This document shows positions 1 to 8,144 of a stretch of 64,000 bases of DNA, in pieces (position 1 is the first letter of the stretch; each line of letters opens with the position of its first letter). Made by a program: the position numbers and the translations under genes. Origin of the DNA: Mesorhizobium loti (GTDB lineage Bacteria; Pseudomonadota; Alphaproteobacteria; Rhizobiales; Rhizobiaceae); NCBI GenBank assembly GCA_002356515.1, contig AP017605.1, forward strand, positions 744,001-808,000, in the 5' to 3' direction. The notes below the pieces were generated by a model. The model did no database searches. It was not told the DNA's origin and was given only the letters and a program-made list of their open reading frames with translations.

Positions 1-735
1 GACACGCTGATCGTGCCTGGCGGATGGGGCGTCAACGCGGCCTGCGAGGATCCCGAACTCGTCCAATGGGTAGTCGCCCGCTCGCGCAACGCCACGCGAA
101 CAGCGTCCGTGTGCAGCGGCGCCATGCTTCTGGCGACGGCAGGACTGCTTGACGGCCGGCGTGCGGTTACCCACTGGGGACGCTGCGCCGAGTTCGCGCG
201 GCGCTTTCCGGCGGTGCGCCTCGAACCCGACCCGATCTTCATCCGTGACGGCAATGTCTGGACGTCGGCGGGTGTGACGGCGGGCATAGATCTCGCCCTT
301 TCCTTTGTCGAGGCCGACCTTGGCCGGCGCGTGGCGCTTGCGGTGGCGCGCGAGCTGGTGGTCTTCCTGAAACGACCCGGTGGCCAGGCGCAGTTCAGCC
401 AGACGCTCAAGCTGCAGCAAGGCGACGAACGCTTCGACCGGCTGCATGGCTGGATCCAGGATAATCTGGACGGCGATCTTTCGCTGCCGAACCTCGCCGC
501 GCGCGCCAACATGAGCCCGCGCAGTTTCTCCAGGCACTATCGGGAGGCAACGGGCCGCACACCTGCGCGCGCGATCGAGGAGATCCGGATCGAGGCGGCG
601 CGACGGATGCTGGAACAGGGCAAGGCCGTCAACCAGACGGCCCGCCGCTGCGGCTTCGGATCGGAAGAGACGATGCGGCGCGGCTTTCTACGCGTCCTCG
701 GCACCAACCCGCGCGATTATCGCGAACGCTTCTGA
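1..735 (+). CDS. GlxA-family AraC-type transcriptional regulator (5' truncated by window edge)
   Basis: The frame is open from base 1, so the N-terminus lies outside the window. The visible 244 residues start inside a DJ-1/PfpI-like (class I glutamine amidotransferase) domain: LIVPGG at the start, then the nucleophile-elbow region ASVCSGA near residue 40 and AVTHW near residue 57. From about residue 145 there is an AraC/XylS helix-turn-helix pair, with LSLPNLAARANMSPRSFSRH as the first HTH and CGFGSEETMRRGF as the second. This order is that of GlxA-like regulators, which bind DNA and may sense a small metabolite through the amidotransferase fold. It runs convergent to the monooxygenase gene. 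The regulated genes are unknown and probably lie upstream of base 1. Confidence 0.9.
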   Translation, partial: DTLIVPGGWGVNAACEDPELVQWVVARSRNATRTASVCSGAMLLATAGLLDGRRAVTHWGRCAEFARRFPAVRLEPDPIFIRDGNVWTSAGVTAGIDLALSFVEADLGRRVALAVARELVVFLKRPGGQAQFSQTLKLQQGDERFDRLHGWIQDNLDGDLSLPNLAARANMSPRSFSRHYREATGRTPARAIEEIRIEAARRMLEQGKAVNQTARRCGFGSEETMRRGFLRVLGTNPRDYRERF

Positions 736-772
736 CCTGCGGCACCCGCGTCAGCCCGCTTTGATCGTGTCG

Positions 773-2242
773 CTAACGCGCGAGGGGCGGCCCGAACCAG
801 GTGGTCAGCGCGTCGGCCAGTCCCTGTTGGGTTCCGCTGCCGACCCAGGCCACGTAGCCATCGGGCCGGATCATAACGGCGGCGGGCGCGGCGACCGTCC
901 CGAGGACCGGCAGTTCCCAGGTGCCGTCATACCCAGCTTCAATCTGCCGGACCCGATCCGCCCAGGGCGCGATGTCCAGCCCGCCTGGTTCGCCGAGGTT
1001 GAGAAGCACCGGCCGGGCGTCATGCAGCAAGCTGAAGACCCGTACTGGACCGTCGGCCGTGGCCAGGTCGAGGTCGGGCATTCGCCGGCCAAGCAGTGGA
1101 TGTCCCTCGCCGAGATCGTAATGGATGCCCAGACCGGACATCTCCGCGGCAATCCGCTTGCGCGGCTCATCCATGCCGAGCAGTTCGGTAAAGATGTCGC
1201 CCAGGGCCTTGGTGCTGGCATCCATGCGCCGAAGCGCAACCTGCGCCTTCGCGTTGCGCAGGACGCGAGCGGCGATCGGATGACGTTCGGCGTGATAGCT
1301 GTCAAGCAGGCTCTCCGGTGAGGTCCGCTTGACCACCTGGGCCAGCTTCCACCCCAGATTGACCGCGTCCTGCACGCCGATATTGAGCCCCTGCCCGCCC
1401 ATCGGCGGATGGATGTGCGCGGCGTCGCCGGCCAGCAGGACACGTCTGTCGCGGTAGGCGGCGGCCTGCCGTGTCATGTCGGTGAAGCGGGAGAGCCAGG
1501 TCGGGCTGTGGACACCGAAATCGGTACCATAGACAGCGACAAGCGCCTCGCTGAGGTCGGCCAACGTCGGTTCGCCGCCGATGGTCAGTTGCCTCTCGGT
1601 CAGCACGACACCCACCCGGTCGCTGTCCTCGATTTTGCCTATCGCATGAATACCGTAAGCGTCGCTGCGAAAGCCCAATGCCGGTTCCCCGGACATTTCG
1701 ACCTCGGCGATCATCCAGCTCATCGTCGCATCCCATCCGGGGAACTCGATGCCAGCCGCCTTGCGGATCATGCTGCGCCCTCCGTCGCAGCCGACGAGGT
1801 ATTGCGCCTGCAGCCGTTGGCCACCGGACAGTTCCACATCGACGCCGACATCATCCTGCGCGAAGTCAGTGACGTCCTGTCCACGATAGATCGGCACCCC
1901 CAACTCGTTGATCCAGTCGGCCAGTATCCGTTCGATATGGTTTTGCCGCAGCGCCAAGAGACAGCTGTGCCGGCCGGGAAAGTCGCTGATATCCAAACGG
2001 ATCATGTGGAAGCCGACGGTCGGGAAGCTTTGCCCCTGCGAGACAAACCGGTCGGCAATTCCGCGCTGATCGAGAACCTCGATGGTGCGCGCGTGCAGGC
2101 CACCCGCGCGCAAGCCGACCAGCTGATGGTCCGGGCGGCGCTCGACGATGGCGACATCGACGTCTGCCAGCGCGAGTTCCCCCGCCAGCATCAATCCTGT
2201 CGGACCTCCCCCGGCGATCACCACCGCATGCTCTGAAATCAT
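773..2242 (-). CDS. FAD-dependent aromatic monooxygenase (PheA/TfdB family)
   Basis: A 489-residue flavoprotein hydroxylase. An N-terminal Rossmann motif GGGPTGLMLAGELA binds the FAD ADP moiety. A central DG-type motif (YLVGCDGGRSMIRKAAG) and the second FAD motif RRVLLAGDAAHIHPPMGGQG are both clear. After about residue 390 comes the thioredoxin-like C-terminal domain found in phenol- and rifampicin-monooxygenase relatives (PVLLNLG, VMIRPDGYVAWVG). The family uses NAD(P)H and O2 to hydroxylate aromatic rings; the substrate cannot be read from sequence. I chose ATG at 2242; a TTG codon lies directly upstream. It is a single gene, convergent with the GlxA-type regulator. Confidence 0.88.
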   Translation of the reverse strand: MISEHAVVIAGGGPTGLMLAGELALADVDVAIVERRPDHQLVGLRAGGLHARTIEVLDQRGIADRFVSQGQSFPTVGFHMIRLDISDFPGRHSCLLALRQNHIERILADWINELGVPIYRGQDVTDFAQDDVGVDVELSGGQRLQAQYLVGCDGGRSMIRKAAGIEFPGWDATMSWMIAEVEMSGEPALGFRSDAYGIHAIGKIEDSDRVGVVLTERQLTIGGEPTLADLSEALVAVYGTDFGVHSPTWLSRFTDMTRQAAAYRDRRVLLAGDAAHIHPPMGGQGLNIGVQDAVNLGWKLAQVVKRTSPESLLDSYHAERHPIAARVLRNAKAQVALRRMDASTKALGDIFTELLGMDEPRKRIAAEMSGLGIHYDLGEGHPLLGRRMPDLDLATADGPVRVFSLLHDARPVLLNLGEPGGLDIAPWADRVRQIEAGYDGTWELPVLGTVAAPAAVMIRPDGYVAWVGSGTQQGLADALTTWFGPPLAR

Positions 2243-2424
2243 CAATCGTCACTCCCGTTTCGCGCCTGATCTGCGCCGCTTTTTACGGGAGGAGCCGGGT
2301 CTTGCCGCAAGCCCCTTGTGCGCCATATGTACGAAATGTAAGGGGTACTCTCCTGCGCGGATCGCTTGGGACGGCCGACAGCCGTGGATCGAAGACGGGA
2401 GCCCGGATTGCCTGCAGGCAAAAA

Positions 2425-2460
2425 ATCAGAGTCCTTCGTGCCTTGGCACGAAGTTCTGAT
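2425..2460. other. Hairpin-forming inverted repeat
   Basis: A perfect 9-bp stem, CTTCGTGCC / GGCACGAAG (2434-2453), closes on a TT loop. It is extended by an outer ATCAGA / TCTGAT arm, giving about 15 paired positions over 36 bases. No run of T follows on either strand, so it is not a convincing intrinsic terminator. It could be a palindromic repeat, an operator or part of a small RNA. Confidence 0.5.
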
Positions 2461-2517
2461 GTTGTGTTTGGAAGAAGGGGGCCGGTCGGCGTTTGGCAGC
2501 GGTACGAGGAGGCCACT

Positions 2518-2592
2518 ATGTGCCAGCGCCGGCCGGCCGACCCCACGGACCCAGGAGATGCGGCGGACCTGAGCATCATGGGGTATTTCTAG
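2518..2592 (+). CDS. Possible 24-residue small protein
   Basis: The ATG at 2518 is preceded by AGGAGG with a 5-base spacer, one of the best ribosome-binding sites in the window. The frame runs 24 codons to TAG and gives an acidic, proline-containing peptide beginning MCQRRPADPTDPG and ending SIMGYF. It lies 58 bases downstream of a strong hairpin. There is no recognised family, and no downstream gene on this strand that it could lead. The strength of the start signal is the only support. Confidence 0.35.
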   Translation: MCQRRPADPTDPGDAADLSIMGYF

Positions 2593-2755
2593 CGATCGAG
2601 CCGGCTATGTATCCTCGTGCCGGCTTCGTCTTGGCCTGCACATTTGCGCAAGAGCTTATGAAAATCAACAGTTTCTTAACCAAGGCTCGCGAATCGCTTG
2701 GATTAAGGTAAATAGCTAACCTTATTGGATTGACCGTAGAATCGGTCGCGATCGC

Positions 2756-4129
2756 TCACGCCGCCTTGGCAACCACGCGGTTGCGACCGCCGCTCTTGGC
2801 TTCGTAAAGCGCGAGATCGGCGCGCTTCATCAGCGCCGCCACCGTATCCACGCCTTTCAGCACCGACGACACGCCAACGCTGACGGTGACCTCGATCGTC
2901 TTGCCGTCGGCGCCGATGGCGAAAGGCTTCTGGGCTATTTCGGCGCGGATGCGTTCGGCCACTTTCTCGGCCACGGCGCCGTCGGTGTCCGGCATCACCA
3001 CCACGAACTCCTCGCCGCCGAACCGGCAGGCAAGGTCGATGCCCCTGACATTCTTGCGCAGCCGCCGTGCGAACTCCCGCAGCACCTCGTCGCCGCCATC
3101 ATGGCCGTGCGCGTCATTGATCGACTTGAAGCGATCGAGATCGGTGATCATCACCGACAGCGGCCTGCGCCGCGCCACGGCGCGGTCGAATAGCGTCTGC
3201 AAATGGCTATCGAGATAACGGCGGTTGTGCAGCCCGGTCAGGCCGTCGGTGACCGCCATCTCGATGGTCTGGGTCACACTGGCGCGCAATTGGTCGTTGT
3301 AGCGCTTGCGGCGCACCTGGGTGCGCAGCCGCGCGGTCAATTCCTCCTGGTCGATCGGCCGCATCAGATAGTCGTTGATGCCAAGTTCGAGGCCGCGGAT
3401 GATGCGTTCCTCCTCGCCCTCTTCCGCCAAAAGGATGATCGGCACGAAACGGGTGCGGTCGAGCGAACGCAATTGCGAGCAGAGTCTCAGCGGATCGAAA
3501 TCGGCGAAGGCCGTCGAGATCATCACGCATTCATAAGACGTCTCGGCCGCCTGGAAGAAGCCGGCATGCGGATCGCCGACAACATCGAGGTCGGCGCGGT
3601 CGCGCAGCATCTTCTGGACACGCTCCACCGACGATTTGCGCTCATCGATCAAAAGCACTTTCGGAACCGTGTCCTCGGACGCGAAATTGCGGCTGAGCAG
3701 CTCTTCGATGCCGATGTTGCGCGTCGTCGAGGCGCGCAGCCTAAGCTCGTCGGTGAGGGACTTCAGCCGGACCAGGCTCTTGACGCGCGTCATCAGCTGC
3801 AGGTCGTTGACCGGCTTGGTCAGGAAATCGTCCGCGCCGGCTTCCAGCCCGCGCACGCGGTCGGACACCTGGTCGAGCGCGGTGATCATCACCACCGGAA
3901 TATGCGACGTCGCCGGATCGCTCTTCAGCCGCCGACAGACCTCGAACCCGTCCATGTCGGGCATCATCACGTCGAGCAGCACGACATCGACCTTGCCGTT
4001 CTCGCAGGTCTCGATCGCATCGGGCCCGTTGGTGGCGGTCAGCACCTCGAAATATTCGGCCAGCAGCCGGACCTCCAGCAGCCTCACATTGGCAGGGATG
4101 TCGTCGACGACGAGGATCCGCGCGGTCAT
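2756..4129 (-). CDS. pleD: Response regulator diguanylate cyclase PleD
   Basis: A 457-residue protein with the REC-REC-GGDEF order of PleD. REC1 (about 1-125) has the acidic pair DD at 9-10 and the phospho-acceptor D53 in LLDVMMPDMDG, matching Caulobacter PleD numbering. REC2 (about 155-270) has lost the acceptor Asp (it reads VMISTAFADFD) and would act as an adaptor for dimerisation. The C-terminal cyclase domain has RFGGEEF and, five residues upstream, RGID, an intact RxxD product-inhibition site. It makes c-di-GMP from two GTP and controls pole development and the motile-to-sessile switch. It lies 33 bases downstream of divK and is presumably co-transcribed with it. Confidence 0.96.
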   Translation of the reverse strand: MTARILVVDDIPANVRLLEVRLLAEYFEVLTATNGPDAIETCENGKVDVVLLDVMMPDMDGFEVCRRLKSDPATSHIPVVMITALDQVSDRVRGLEAGADDFLTKPVNDLQLMTRVKSLVRLKSLTDELRLRASTTRNIGIEELLSRNFASEDTVPKVLLIDERKSSVERVQKMLRDRADLDVVGDPHAGFFQAAETSYECVMISTAFADFDPLRLCSQLRSLDRTRFVPIILLAEEGEEERIIRGLELGINDYLMRPIDQEELTARLRTQVRRKRYNDQLRASVTQTIEMAVTDGLTGLHNRRYLDSHLQTLFDRAVARRRPLSVMITDLDRFKSINDAHGHDGGDEVLREFARRLRKNVRGIDLACRFGGEEFVVVMPDTDGAVAEKVAERIRAEIAQKPFAIGADGKTIEVTVSVGVSSVLKGVDTVAALMKRADLALYEAKSGGRNRVVAKAA

Positions 4130-4162
4130 TTCACAAGGCTCCGGCTCGGCTGGAAAGGCACA

Positions 4163-4534
4163 TCAGGCATCGCCCAGGTAAGATTTGATGGTTTCGATGA
4201 AACGCGGCACCGAGATCGGCTTCGAAATATAGGCCTCGCAACCGCCCTGGCGGATGCGCTCCTCGTCACCCTTCATGGCGAAGGCGGTCACCGCGATGAC
4301 CGGGATGACGTGCAGATCATCGTCCTCCTTCAGCCATTTGGTCACTTCCAGCCCCGACACTTCGGGCAGTTGGATATCCATCAGGATGAGATCGGGCCGA
4401 TGCTGGCGCGCCAGATCGAGCGCCTCGAGACCATTGCGGGTTCGCACCGTCTCGTAACCACTCGCTTCGATGAGGTCCCGAAAGAGCTTCATGTTGAGCT
4501 CATTGTCCTCGACGATCATGACCTTCTTAGGCAT
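4163..4534 (-). CDS. divK: Single-domain cell-cycle response regulator DivK
   Basis: A 123-residue stand-alone receiver domain beginning [20 protein letters not shown], with the acceptor Asp at position 53 in [13 protein letters not shown] and the conserved Lys in ISKPI near the C-terminus. This is nearly the Caulobacter DivK sequence and numbering, which is why I chose the ATG at 4534 over ATGs at 4540 and 4579. DivK is phosphorylated by DivJ and dephosphorylated by PleC, and it feeds into CckA-CtrA control of replication and polarity. It is followed by pleD, the arrangement kept across Caulobacterales and Hyphomicrobiales. Confidence 0.96.
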   Translation of the reverse strand: MPKKVMIVEDNELNMKLFRDLIEASGYETVRTRNGLEALDLARQHRPDLILMDIQLPEVSGLEVTKWLKEDDDLHVIPVIAVTAFAMKGDEERIRQGGCEAYISKPISVPRFIETIKSYLGDA

Positions 4535-4780
4535 CGACATCCCGTCCCGGCCGTCCCTCCGCTCGAAGGCGGCCGTCATGCGCTCGTCCTGAACGCACCA
4601 AACCCTGCTTCACTATACGGCAATATGATTGACGAAACGGAAACCCTCGGACTGCAAAGCAGCGCGAATTCCACCTCGCCTGCCTGCGCGTCCAAACGGC
4701 GCGCCACGCTGTAAAAGCTTGCCGCAAGCAATTCTTGCCATTACTGCGGAAGAGACTCATTCCACATACCGAAGGTAGTG

Positions 4781-5080
4781 ATGGCAAACGCGGCGTCAAT
4801 GCGCGAAGAGGCGGAAACCATTGCCGTGAAGGCGCTGGGCTTCGTCGCCTCCGATCCGGAGCTGTTGCCGCGCTTTCTGGCGATCACCGGAATAGAGGCG
4901 CATTCGATCCGCAAGGCCGCCGGCGAGCCGGGTTTCCTGGCCGGCGTGCTGCAGTTCATTCTCGCCCATGAGCCGACCCTGATGCGCTTTGCCGAGGAAA
5001 CCGGCACGCCGCCGGCCGCCGTCGGCAAGGCGTTGCGCGCCCTGCCGCTCGGCGACGACAACCATGAGCATTCCATATGA
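4781..5080 (+). CDS. DUF3572 family protein
   Basis: A 99-residue, mostly helical protein with no signal peptide or membrane segment. It matches my memory of the DUF3572 family of Hyphomicrobiales (pattern LGFVASDPELLPRFLAITG near the N-terminus). The ATG at 4781 follows GAAGG with a short spacer; a GTG just upstream is in frame. Its stop overlaps the start of the next gene by 4 bases (ATGA), so the two are translationally coupled. It is divergent from divK-pleD. Its function is unknown. Confidence 0.8.
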   Translation: MANAASMREEAETIAVKALGFVASDPELLPRFLAITGIEAHSIRKAAGEPGFLAGVLQFILAHEPTLMRFAEETGTPPAAVGKALRALPLGDDNHEHSI

Positions 5081-5730
5081 GCGATGATCCGGAGACCGCG
5101 CGGCAGATCGAGGAACTTTCGGCCGACGACCGGCCGCTGCTGGTGCTCGACGTCGATGACGTCGTGCTCGAATTCATCCGCCCCTTCCCGCATTTCCTGA
5201 AGTCGCGCGGCTACGGCCTGACGCTGGCCTCCTTCCGGCTGACCGGCAATATTGCCGAAACGGCCAGCGGCCGGCTGATCGAACAGCCCGAGGTCACGGC
5301 GCTGCTGGGCGACTTCTTCGACGCGCAAGCCGATTGGCAGAGCATCACCGACGGCGCCGCGGAAGCCCTGGCGAGGCTTGGCGACCGCGCGGAAATCATA
5401 TTGCTGACAGCCATGCCGCACCGGCATCGCGCCGTGCGCCGCGCCCATCTCGATGCGCTGGGGCTGAGCTATCCGCTGCTGACCACCGAGATGGCCAAGG
5501 GACCGGCAGTGGCCAGGCTGCGCGGCAATAACGGCAGGCCTGTGGTCTTCGTCGACGATCAGCCGCACAATCTGGCGTCGGTGCGGGAGAAGGTCACTGA
5601 TGCCAATCTTTTCCACCTGATGGCCGACAATTCGCTGCGCGCCTTCCTGCCGCCGGTCGCGGACGATGTCATCGTCGTCCAGGACTGGCACGAAGCCGGG
5701 CCGAAGATCGCGGGCGCGCTTGGGCTGTAG
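5077..5730 (+). CDS. HAD-superfamily hydrolase-like protein
   Basis: 217 residues. The region LLVLDVDDVVLEF (about 21-33) resembles HAD motif I (DxD), ILLTAMP (about 108-114) resembles motif II, and VVFVDDQPHN (about 153-162) resembles motif III/IV with the acidic pair. These motifs, in this order, suggest a phosphatase-type HAD fold acting on a small phosphorylated substrate, which cannot be identified from sequence. It overlaps the DUF3572 gene by 4 bases, suggesting a linked role. A palindromic repeat follows the stop and may end transcription. Confidence 0.75.
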   Translation: MSDDPETARQIEELSADDRPLLVLDVDDVVLEFIRPFPHFLKSRGYGLTLASFRLTGNIAETASGRLIEQPEVTALLGDFFDAQADWQSITDGAAEALARLGDRAEIILLTAMPHRHRAVRRAHLDALGLSYPLLTTEMAKGPAVARLRGNNGRPVVFVDDQPHNLASVREKVTDANLFHLMADNSLRAFLPPVADDVIVVQDWHEAGPKIAGALGL

Positions 5731-5732
5731 AG

Positions 5733-5798
5733 CAATTCCAGGAAAAGTGTGAAACGGTTTTCCCCGGAAAAGCGCGTAGCGCTTTCCCTTGGGAATTG
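5733..5798. repeat. Rhizobial intergenic palindromic repeat
   Basis: The element starts CAATTCC (5733) and ends in the inverted GGAATTG (5798). Inside are the AGGAAAAGTGTGAAACGG block typical of a repeat I know from many rhizobial genomes, and a hairpin GGAAAAGCGC-GTA-GCGCTTTCC (5766-5787). It sits between two convergent genes and could act as a bidirectional transcription end or RNA-stability element. Confidence 0.7.
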
Positions 5799-5821
5799 CG
5801 TCAAAACTTAGAGCCGACCCC

Positions 5822-7393
5822 TCAAGGGTTCAGCTTCGCACCGGCCCCGCCATTATCGCCACCGCCATTGTTGGCGCCACCAGCATTGTCACCGCCACTG
5901 CTATCGTCCGCGCCGTCACCATCATCGACGCTGTCGTCCACCGCCGGATCGGCGGGCTTCAGCATGACACCATTGACGGTGACCGAGCCATCGGCCTTGG
6001 TGCTGACGGCCCATTCCAGCCGGCCGTCCGGCAGTGTCTTGGCAAACCCCTTCACCATCAGGGCTGCAGGCACATACTGCCCCAGCTCCGGCTCTGCCTT
6101 TGCCGCTTCCTGCAGATGCGCCATGATCTTGTCGAAGCCTGCGACATCGACAGTGAGACTTGCGTCGGGCTTCTGGCCGAAGCTCGTCATCTCACCTTCC
6201 AGCGCGATCTCCATGTCCTTGTTCTTGACGGTGCTGTGGCCGATGACAACCTTCGGCGCCTTGGCCAGGAAGTCTGCCTTGAGCTGGTCGCCGAACTCGG
6301 CCGACAGCGGCGGATCCTGATTGAGATCAAAGGCTTCGATCGCCTTCTTCGCCATGCTGTCGAGATCGATATTGGCGCCGCCGAAGTTCAGGTCGATATC
6401 GGTGGGCAGCAGCGCCACGCTCCAGCTCGGCAAAAGTTGCTGCGGTACTGTCAGCCCCGACGCCTTGATGCCGTAGGTGATCTTGCCGCTCTGGGAAACG
6501 CCGTCGCTGCCGAACGCGGTGCTGAGCTGCGTCGCCCCGAAAGTGCCGATCGGGCTGTCGACCGCGAAATCCTTGAAGCCATAGGTGCCCTCAATGCGCT
6601 CCCACACCGGAAGCGCTGCGCGCAGAAGCGACTTCAGCTGCGCCTGGTTTGCCTTCAGCGTCTTCTCGTCCTCATTGGCCACGGCAAATGCCAGGAGGTC
6701 AAGCAGCGGCCTCGTCTGCACGCCCTTGCCGCTGGCTTCCACCGACAACTCAGGCGACTTGATGGTGACCGGGAAATTCAACCCGCTCTCGGGATCGTCC
6801 AGTTTGACCGCCTCGACGAAATTCGAAATTTTTTGCGACATCGTGAAGTCGACGCCGCCATTGGCAGCCTTGGTGGCGGCAATGGTCGCGGTGCCGGCAC
6901 CAGTGCTGGCCTCCATCTGCTGCTTGGCATCCTTCGACGCCATCGTCATGCCGGCCAACGAACTGGCGCCGCTGATGAAAGCCGCCAGACCGGGATCGTA
7001 GACCCCGGAACCCTTGCCGTCCTTGATCGAAAACTGCGTGCTTTGCAGCCCCTCGGGTCCGTTGAACTCGAAGGATCCGCTTTGCGAAAAATCCATCGAG
7101 ACATCCCAGGTCCCGTCGCTGCGCGGCTTCACCAGCAGAGCGTAGGGCGCGAAGTCGAGCTTCACCTTTCCTTGCTCGGGAAATGTCGCGGCAAGCGCCT
7201 TGAGATCGAACGCGATCTTGTAGGCGCCGCCTTCGACCGAAACCTTCAGAATGCCCTTGTCGAGCGCCTGCTTGCCGACATAGCGGGACAGGTCATCGGA
7301 CAATTGCTTCGCGCCCTTGCTGTCGACGGTCTGGCCGAAGGCGGGTGCGCTGAAGAGAAGCGCGGTAAAGGCAACTGGCAATATACGGTTCAC
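5822..7393 (-). CDS. Secreted protein of unknown function with acidic Gly/Asn-rich tail
   Basis: I place the start at GTG 7393, preceded by GGAG with a 7-base gap. This begins the protein at a clean Sec signal peptide (NRILPVAFTALLFSAPAFG, cut after AFG). An upstream start would add a charged 31-residue leader in front of it. The mature part (about 500 residues) is rich in beta-strand-like alternating patterns, without Cys or known catalytic motifs. The last 40 residues are low complexity (Asp-, Gly- and Asn-rich). It may belong to the DUF2125/DUF945-like group of periplasmic proteins, but I cannot confirm this. It is a single gene, convergent with the HAD gene. Confidence 0.7.
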   Translation of the reverse strand: MNRILPVAFTALLFSAPAFGQTVDSKGAKQLSDDLSRYVGKQALDKGILKVSVEGGAYKIAFDLKALAATFPEQGKVKLDFAPYALLVKPRSDGTWDVSMDFSQSGSFEFNGPEGLQSTQFSIKDGKGSGVYDPGLAAFISGASSLAGMTMASKDAKQQMEASTGAGTATIAATKAANGGVDFTMSQKISNFVEAVKLDDPESGLNFPVTIKSPELSVEASGKGVQTRPLLDLLAFAVANEDEKTLKANQAQLKSLLRAALPVWERIEGTYGFKDFAVDSPIGTFGATQLSTAFGSDGVSQSGKITYGIKASGLTVPQQLLPSWSVALLPTDIDLNFGGANIDLDSMAKKAIEAFDLNQDPPLSAEFGDQLKADFLAKAPKVVIGHSTVKNKDMEIALEGEMTSFGQKPDASLTVDVAGFDKIMAHLQEAAKAEPELGQYVPAALMVKGFAKTLPDGRLEWAVSTKADGSVTVNGVMLKPADPAVDDSVDDGDGADDSSGGDNAGGANNGGGDNGGAGAKLNP

Positions 7394-7478
7394 GGGAAGT
7401 CTCCGTTTGATCGAAAAGGCAAAAAACGTTTCGTGCTTCTGGTAGGGAAATACCATCACAACTGCAAGACGATGACAG

Positions 7479-8066
7479 TCACGCAATCGGCCGCAGCACC
7501 AGCCGCATCAGCGGCCGACCCACCTTGCGTTCGACAAGCCTCTCGAAACCGGCCTTCTCGAACACACCCGAAGAACCGACGAACAGACCGATCGAGCGCG
7601 AATCGCGCGACAGGTCGATCGGGCAGGCCTCGACAAGCCGTGCCCCGTTGCTGCGGGCGAAGTCGACACCACCTTCGACGAGCCGGTGCGTGATGCCTCG
7701 GCCGCGGGCCTTGGCGCGGATGAAGAAACAGGAGATCGCCCAGACGGCCGGATCGGAAGCGTCGGCCGGATCGATGGGCGCCGAGCCCCTGCCCTTGTTG
7801 TTCCATTCGGGCACGTCGGCGCGCGGCCCGATCTGCATCCACCCGACGGCCTTGCCGTCCTCGAAGGCCAGCAGGCCGGGCGGCGGGCCGGCTTCGATGC
7901 GCGCCTTGATATGGTCCTTGTTGCGTTCGCGGCTGCTCTCGCGCCGCGCCGCCGGCGCCAGCCGGAAATGCGTGCACCAGCAACCGTAACAGGCGCCCTG
8001 CTTGCCGAAAAGGTCCTCGAAATCAGGCCAGAGCTCAGGTGCCAGCGGCACTATGGTCGTGCTCAT
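7479..8066 (-). CDS. GNAT-family N-acetyltransferase
   Basis: A 195-residue protein. The N-terminus has a Cys-rich CYGCWCTHF segment (about 27-35), typical of one GNAT subgroup. The acetyl-CoA binding region is [18 protein letters not shown], carrying the R/Q-x-x-G-x-G/A pattern, followed by the [11 protein letters not shown] strand-helix near the end. The ATG at 8066 was chosen because it is the first Met directly before the conserved domain; a longer frame runs on upstream but overlaps dinB. The acceptor substrate is unknown. It is divergent from dinB. Confidence 0.85.
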   Translation of the reverse strand: MSTTIVPLAPELWPDFEDLFGKQGACYGCWCTHFRLAPAARRESSRERNKDHIKARIEAGPPPGLLAFEDGKAVGWMQIGPRADVPEWNNKGRGSAPIDPADASDPAVWAISCFFIRAKARGRGITHRLVEGGVDFARSNGARLVEACPIDLSRDSRSIGLFVGSSGVFEKAGFERLVERKVGRPLMRLVLRPIA

Positions 8067-8144
8067 GCGGTTCTCCCCAGGCCAAGCTTGTCGCTGGCCT
8101 TGCACTGTCGTACCATTGCTTCTGTTCTCTTTATGTTCGCAGTG

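Larger units (their letters stand above)
2243..2755. other. Intergenic region with a hairpin and one possible small ORF
   Basis: The 513 bases between the monooxygenase start and the 3' end of pleD hold no gene of normal length. They contain a strong hairpin (2425-2460), a short ORF with a good ribosome-binding site (2518-2592), and an imperfect stem around 2675-2707 that could end pleD transcription, although no T-tract follows it. The base composition dips towards AT from about 2640. Nothing else was recognised. Confidence 0.5.

Noticed and set aside
3203..4714. A 503-codon frame on the plus strand across divK and pleD
   Set aside because: Antisense to two well-defined genes; no recognisable domain.
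5789..7693. A 634-codon plus-strand frame across the secreted-protein gene
   Set aside because: Its residues follow antisense bias, and the minus-strand gene has a signal peptide and ribosome-binding site.
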